64,000 nucleotides of DNA from Pseudomonas entomophila (GTDB lineage Bacteria; Pseudomonadota; Gammaproteobacteria; Pseudomonadales; Pseudomonadaceae): contig NZ_CP070982.1 of the NCBI RefSeq assembly GCF_018417595.1, positions 2,319,501-2,383,500 on the forward strand. The letters run 5' to 3'. Position 1 is the first letter of the stretch. Every line of letters starts with the position of its first letter. Shown piece by piece: positions 60,475-64,000 of the stretch. The position numbers were made by a program, and so were the translations under genes. The notes below the pieces were generated by a model. It saw nothing but the letters and a program-made list of their open reading frames with translations. It searched no databases and was not told the DNA's origin.

Positions 60475-61098
60475 ATGCGCGCGATTCGCATGCTGTTGGT
60501 TTCTGCCCTGGCCATGGGCGCCGTGTCGGCACATGCCGACGAGAAAGACGTGGCTCGCCTCACCCAGCTACTGGAAAAGTCCCAGACCATTACCGCGCGC
60601 TTCTCCCAGCTGACCCTGGACGCCAGCGGCACCAGCCTGCAGGAAGCCAACGGCGAGATGGCGGTCAAGCGCCCGGGCCTGTTCTACTGGCACACCGATG
60701 CACCCCAGGAGCAGGTGGTAGTGTCCGATGGCCAGAAGGTCACCCTGTGGGACCCGGACCTGGAACAGGCCACCATCAAGAAGCTCGATGTACGCCTGAG
60801 CCAGACGCCGGCGCTGCTGCTGTCCGGTGACGTGTCGAAGATCAGCCAGAGCTTCGATATCAGCTCGAAGGAGCAGGGCGAGGTGACCGACTTCACCCTC
60901 AAGCCGAAAACCAAGGACACCCTGTTCGACTCGCTGCGGGTATCGTTCCGCAAGGGCCTGATCAACGACATGCAACTGGTCGACAGCGTCGGCCAGCGCA
61001 CCAACATCCTGTTCAACGGGGTCAAGGCCAACGAAGCCATCGCGCCGAGCAAGTTCAAGTTCGATGTCCCGAAAGGCGCGGACATCATCCAGGAGTAA
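60475..61098 (+). CDS. lolA: Outer-membrane lipoprotein carrier LolA
   Basis: 207 residues from ATG 60475, which has GAGGA upstream and gives signal '[21 protein letters not shown]'. '[20 protein letters not shown]', '[13 protein letters not shown]' and '[15 protein letters not shown]' are LolA blocks. It carries lipoproteins across the periplasm from LolCDE to LolB. ATGs at 60412 and 60463 extend the N terminus without purpose. Confidence 0.95.
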   Translation: MRAIRMLLVSALAMGAVSAHADEKDVARLTQLLEKSQTITARFSQLTLDASGTSLQEANGEMAVKRPGLFYWHTDAPQEQVVVSDGQKVTLWDPDLEQATIKKLDVRLSQTPALLLSGDVSKISQSFDISSKEQGEVTDFTLKPKTKDTLFDSLRVSFRKGLINDMQLVDSVGQRTNILFNGVKANEAIAPSKFKFDVPKGADIIQE

Positions 61099-61110
61099 CC
61101 AGAGCCCGCC

Positions 61111-62436
61111 ATGGACCTGTTTCGTAGCGAACCCGTCGCCCAGCCCCTGGCCGCCCGCCTGCGCCCGTCCAACCTGGACGAGTACGTCGGCCAGGAGCAC
61201 CTGCTGGCACGCGGCAAGCCGCTGCGCGAGGCGCTGGAGCAGGGCGCGCTGCACTCGATGATCTTCTGGGGGCCGCCGGGGGTGGGCAAGACCACCCTCG
61301 CGCGGCTGCTGGCGCAGTTCTGCGACGCCCACTTCGAGACCGTCTCGGCGGTACTGGCCGGGGTCAAGGAGATTCGCCAGGCGGTCGAGGTGGCCAAGCA
61401 GCAGGCGGGGCAGTATGGCCGTCGCACCATCCTGTTTGTCGACGAAGTGCACCGTTTCAACAAATCGCAACAGGACGCCTTCCTGCCCTACGTGGAGGAT
61501 GGCACGCTGATCTTCATCGGCGCCACCACCGAGAACCCCTCTTTCGAGCTGAACAACGCCTTGCTCTCGCGGGCGCGGGTGTATGTGCTCAAGAGCCTGG
61601 ACGAAGCAGCGCTGCGCAAGCTGGTCGATCGCGCCCTCAGCGAGGAGCGTGGCCTGGGTAAGCGCAACCTGCGTGTGGGCGATGAAGCGTTCAGGATGCT
61701 CATGGCTGCCGCCGATGGCGATGGCCGGCGCATGCTCAACTTCCTCGAGAACGCCTCGGACCTGGCCGAAGACGGTGGCGAGATTGGCGTCGAGTTGCTA
61801 CAGAGCCTGCTCGGTGACAGCCGCCGCCGTTTCGACAAGGGCGGCGAGGCGTTCTACGACCAGATCTCGGCCTTGCACAAGTCCGTGCGTGGCTCCAACC
61901 CAGACGGCGCGCTGTACTGGTATGCGCGCATGCTCGACGGTGGCTGCGACCCGTTGTACATCGCCCGCCGCGTGGTGCGCATGGCCAGCGAGGACATCGG
62001 CAACGCCGACCCTCGGGCTTTGAGCCTGTGCCTGGCGGCGTGGGATGTGCAGGAGCGCCTGGGTAGCCCCGAGGGTGAGCTGGCAGTGGCCCAGGCCATC
62101 ACCTACCTTGCCTGCGCGCCGAAGAGCAACGCGGTGTACATGGGCTTCAAGGCGGCCATGCGCGAGGCGGCCGAGCATGGGTCGCTGGAGGTGCCACTGC
62201 ACCTGCGCAATGCCCCCACCAAGCTGATGAAGCAACTGGGCTACGGTGAGGAGTACCGCTACGCCCATGACGAACCGGACGCCTACGCCGCCGGCGAAGA
62301 CTACTTCCCCGAGCAGCTCGAGCCACGCCAGTACTATCAGCCAGTGCCACGCGGCCTTGAGCTGAAGATCGGCGAAAAGCTGCGCCATCTGACCGAGCTC
62401 GACCGCAACAGCCCCCGCCAGCGGAGAAAGCCGTGA
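61111..62436 (+). CDS. rarA: Replication-associated recombination protein RarA (MgsA)
   Basis: 441 residues. AAA+ core with Walker A '[18 protein letters not shown]' and Walker B '[20 protein letters not shown]', sensor '[20 protein letters not shown]', and the MgsA C-terminal domain. It works at stalled forks with clamp-loader-like structure. The lolA-rarA-crcB-serS order is conserved in the genus; crcB overlaps by four bases. Confidence 0.96.
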   Translation: MDLFRSEPVAQPLAARLRPSNLDEYVGQEHLLARGKPLREALEQGALHSMIFWGPPGVGKTTLARLLAQFCDAHFETVSAVLAGVKEIRQAVEVAKQQAGQYGRRTILFVDEVHRFNKSQQDAFLPYVEDGTLIFIGATTENPSFELNNALLSRARVYVLKSLDEAALRKLVDRALSEERGLGKRNLRVGDEAFRMLMAAADGDGRRMLNFLENASDLAEDGGEIGVELLQSLLGDSRRRFDKGGEAFYDQISALHKSVRGSNPDGALYWYARMLDGGCDPLYIARRVVRMASEDIGNADPRALSLCLAAWDVQERLGSPEGELAVAQAITYLACAPKSNAVYMGFKAAMREAAEHGSLEVPLHLRNAPTKLMKQLGYGEEYRYAHDEPDAYAAGEDYFPEQLEPRQYYQPVPRGLELKIGEKLRHLTELDRNSPRQRRKP

Positions 62437-62807
62437 TCGCACTCATCGCCGCCGTCAGCGCGGGCGGCATTGCCGGCACGCTGCTGCGCTTCGCCACCGC
62501 CAATTGGGTAGCGGCCCACTGGCCACGGCACTTCTATGCCGGTACGCTGGCGGTCAACCTGGTCGGCTGCCTGCTGATCGGCCTGCTTTACGGGCTGTTC
62601 CTGCACAAGCCCCTGGCGCCGGTCGAGCTGCGCGCCGGATTGATCGTCGGATTTCTGGGTGGCCTGACCACTTTTTCCTCTTTCTCGCTCGATACCGTGC
62701 GCCTGATGGAAAGCGGGCAAGTACCGCTGGCCATGGGCTATACCATTATCAGCGTGGTGGGCGGCCTGCTCGCGACCTGGGCTGGCCTGTCCCTGACCCG
62801 ATTCTGA
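62433..62807 (+). CDS. crcB: Fluoride channel CrcB/Fluc
   Basis: 124 residues from GTG 62433, which overlaps the rarA stop as GTGA. Four membrane helices and the Fluc motif '[20 protein letters not shown]' (fluoride pore and Na+ site) are present. It forms an antiparallel dimer that lets fluoride leave the cell. Because it is translationally coupled to rarA, a fluoride riboswitch directly before it is excluded. Confidence 0.93.
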   Translation: MIALIAAVSAGGIAGTLLRFATANWVAAHWPRHFYAGTLAVNLVGCLLIGLLYGLFLHKPLAPVELRAGLIVGFLGGLTTFSSFSLDTVRLMESGQVPLAMGYTIISVVGGLLATWAGLSLTRF

Positions 62808-62825
62808 ACCAACTTCTACACATAA

Positions 62826-64000
<1,175 letters not shown>

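Noticed and set aside
62433..62460. Fluoride riboswitch before crcB
   Set aside because: crcB overlaps the rarA stop codon, so there is no leader in which a riboswitch could fold.

Overview
The window is a 64 kb stretch of chromosome from a Pseudomonas of the putida group. This rests on (i) high GC and dense short-gap operons; (ii) the block icd-cspD-clpS-clpA-infA-ate-aat-ftsK-lolA-rarA-crcB-serS in the usual Pseudomonas order; (iii) many putida-type REP elements (GTAGGAGC followed by a small stem and GCGA) in almost every larger gap; and (iv) typical Pseudomonas genes such as lpxO, monomeric isocitrate dehydrogenase, nhaB, a PueA-like family I.3 lipase and a FecI/FecR/TonB-receptor surface-signalling set. 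I see no prophage, insertion sequence, CRISPR array, rRNA or integron.

Layout. 0-9 kb: truncated AhpD-like gene, lpxO, thpR, then an iron-uptake signalling set (ECF sigma factor, FecR anti-sigma, STN-containing TonB receptor) with two candidate Fur sites. A quinone-reductase-like flavoprotein and a TetR regulator diverge from a spacer holding three 14-bp direct repeats. 7.7-14 kb: nhaR, a small lipoprotein coupled to terC, a lipoprotein that looks like a C39 peptidase without its catalytic residues, a PuuB-like amine oxidase, one tRNA-Val(GAC) with promoter and terminator, a SPOR-like lipoprotein and small genes. 14.4-19.5 kb: a periplasmic molybdenum hydroxylase operon ([2Fe-2S] subunit, Tat-exported Mo subunit, tri-haem cytochrome c, XdhC). 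19.7-22 kb: GNAT, DUF3885 protein, LysE exporter. 22-28.2 kb: a two-partner secretion pair, TpsB plus a 1416-residue TpsA with no recognisable toxin end. 28-35 kb: YoaK-type membrane protein, a DHFR-like protein, an unidentified P-loop protein, NhaB, a dienoyl-CoA isomerase, NudC, a TSUP transporter. 35-38.7 kb: a gamma-glutamyl-polyamine-type set (FAD oxidase, XRE-cupin regulator, PuuA-like synthetase). 38.7-42.8 kb: topoisomerase III and a secreted RTX lipase diverge from a spacer carrying a LexA-type box. 42.8-48.3 kb: GNAT-roxA, purB, hflD-mnmA-Nudix. 48.5-64 kb: the two structurally unrelated isocitrate dehydrogenases face away from each other, followed by the conserved Clp/N-end-rule/FtsK/LolA/RarA/SerS block, cut by the window edge inside serS.

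How it fits together. clpS-clpA-ate-aat gather the bacterial N-degron pathway: two aminoacyl-transferases, the adaptor and the unfoldase. The polyamine set, the PuuB-like oxidase at 11-12 kb and the Mo hydroxylase are catabolic accessories. The iron set senses and imports a siderophore.

I found no gene cluster that is clearly a new system. The observations I rate highest are the LexA-type box between topB and the lipase, the covarying stems of the REP families, the C39-like pseudopeptidase lipoprotein, and the toxin-less TpsA with an internal repeat segment.
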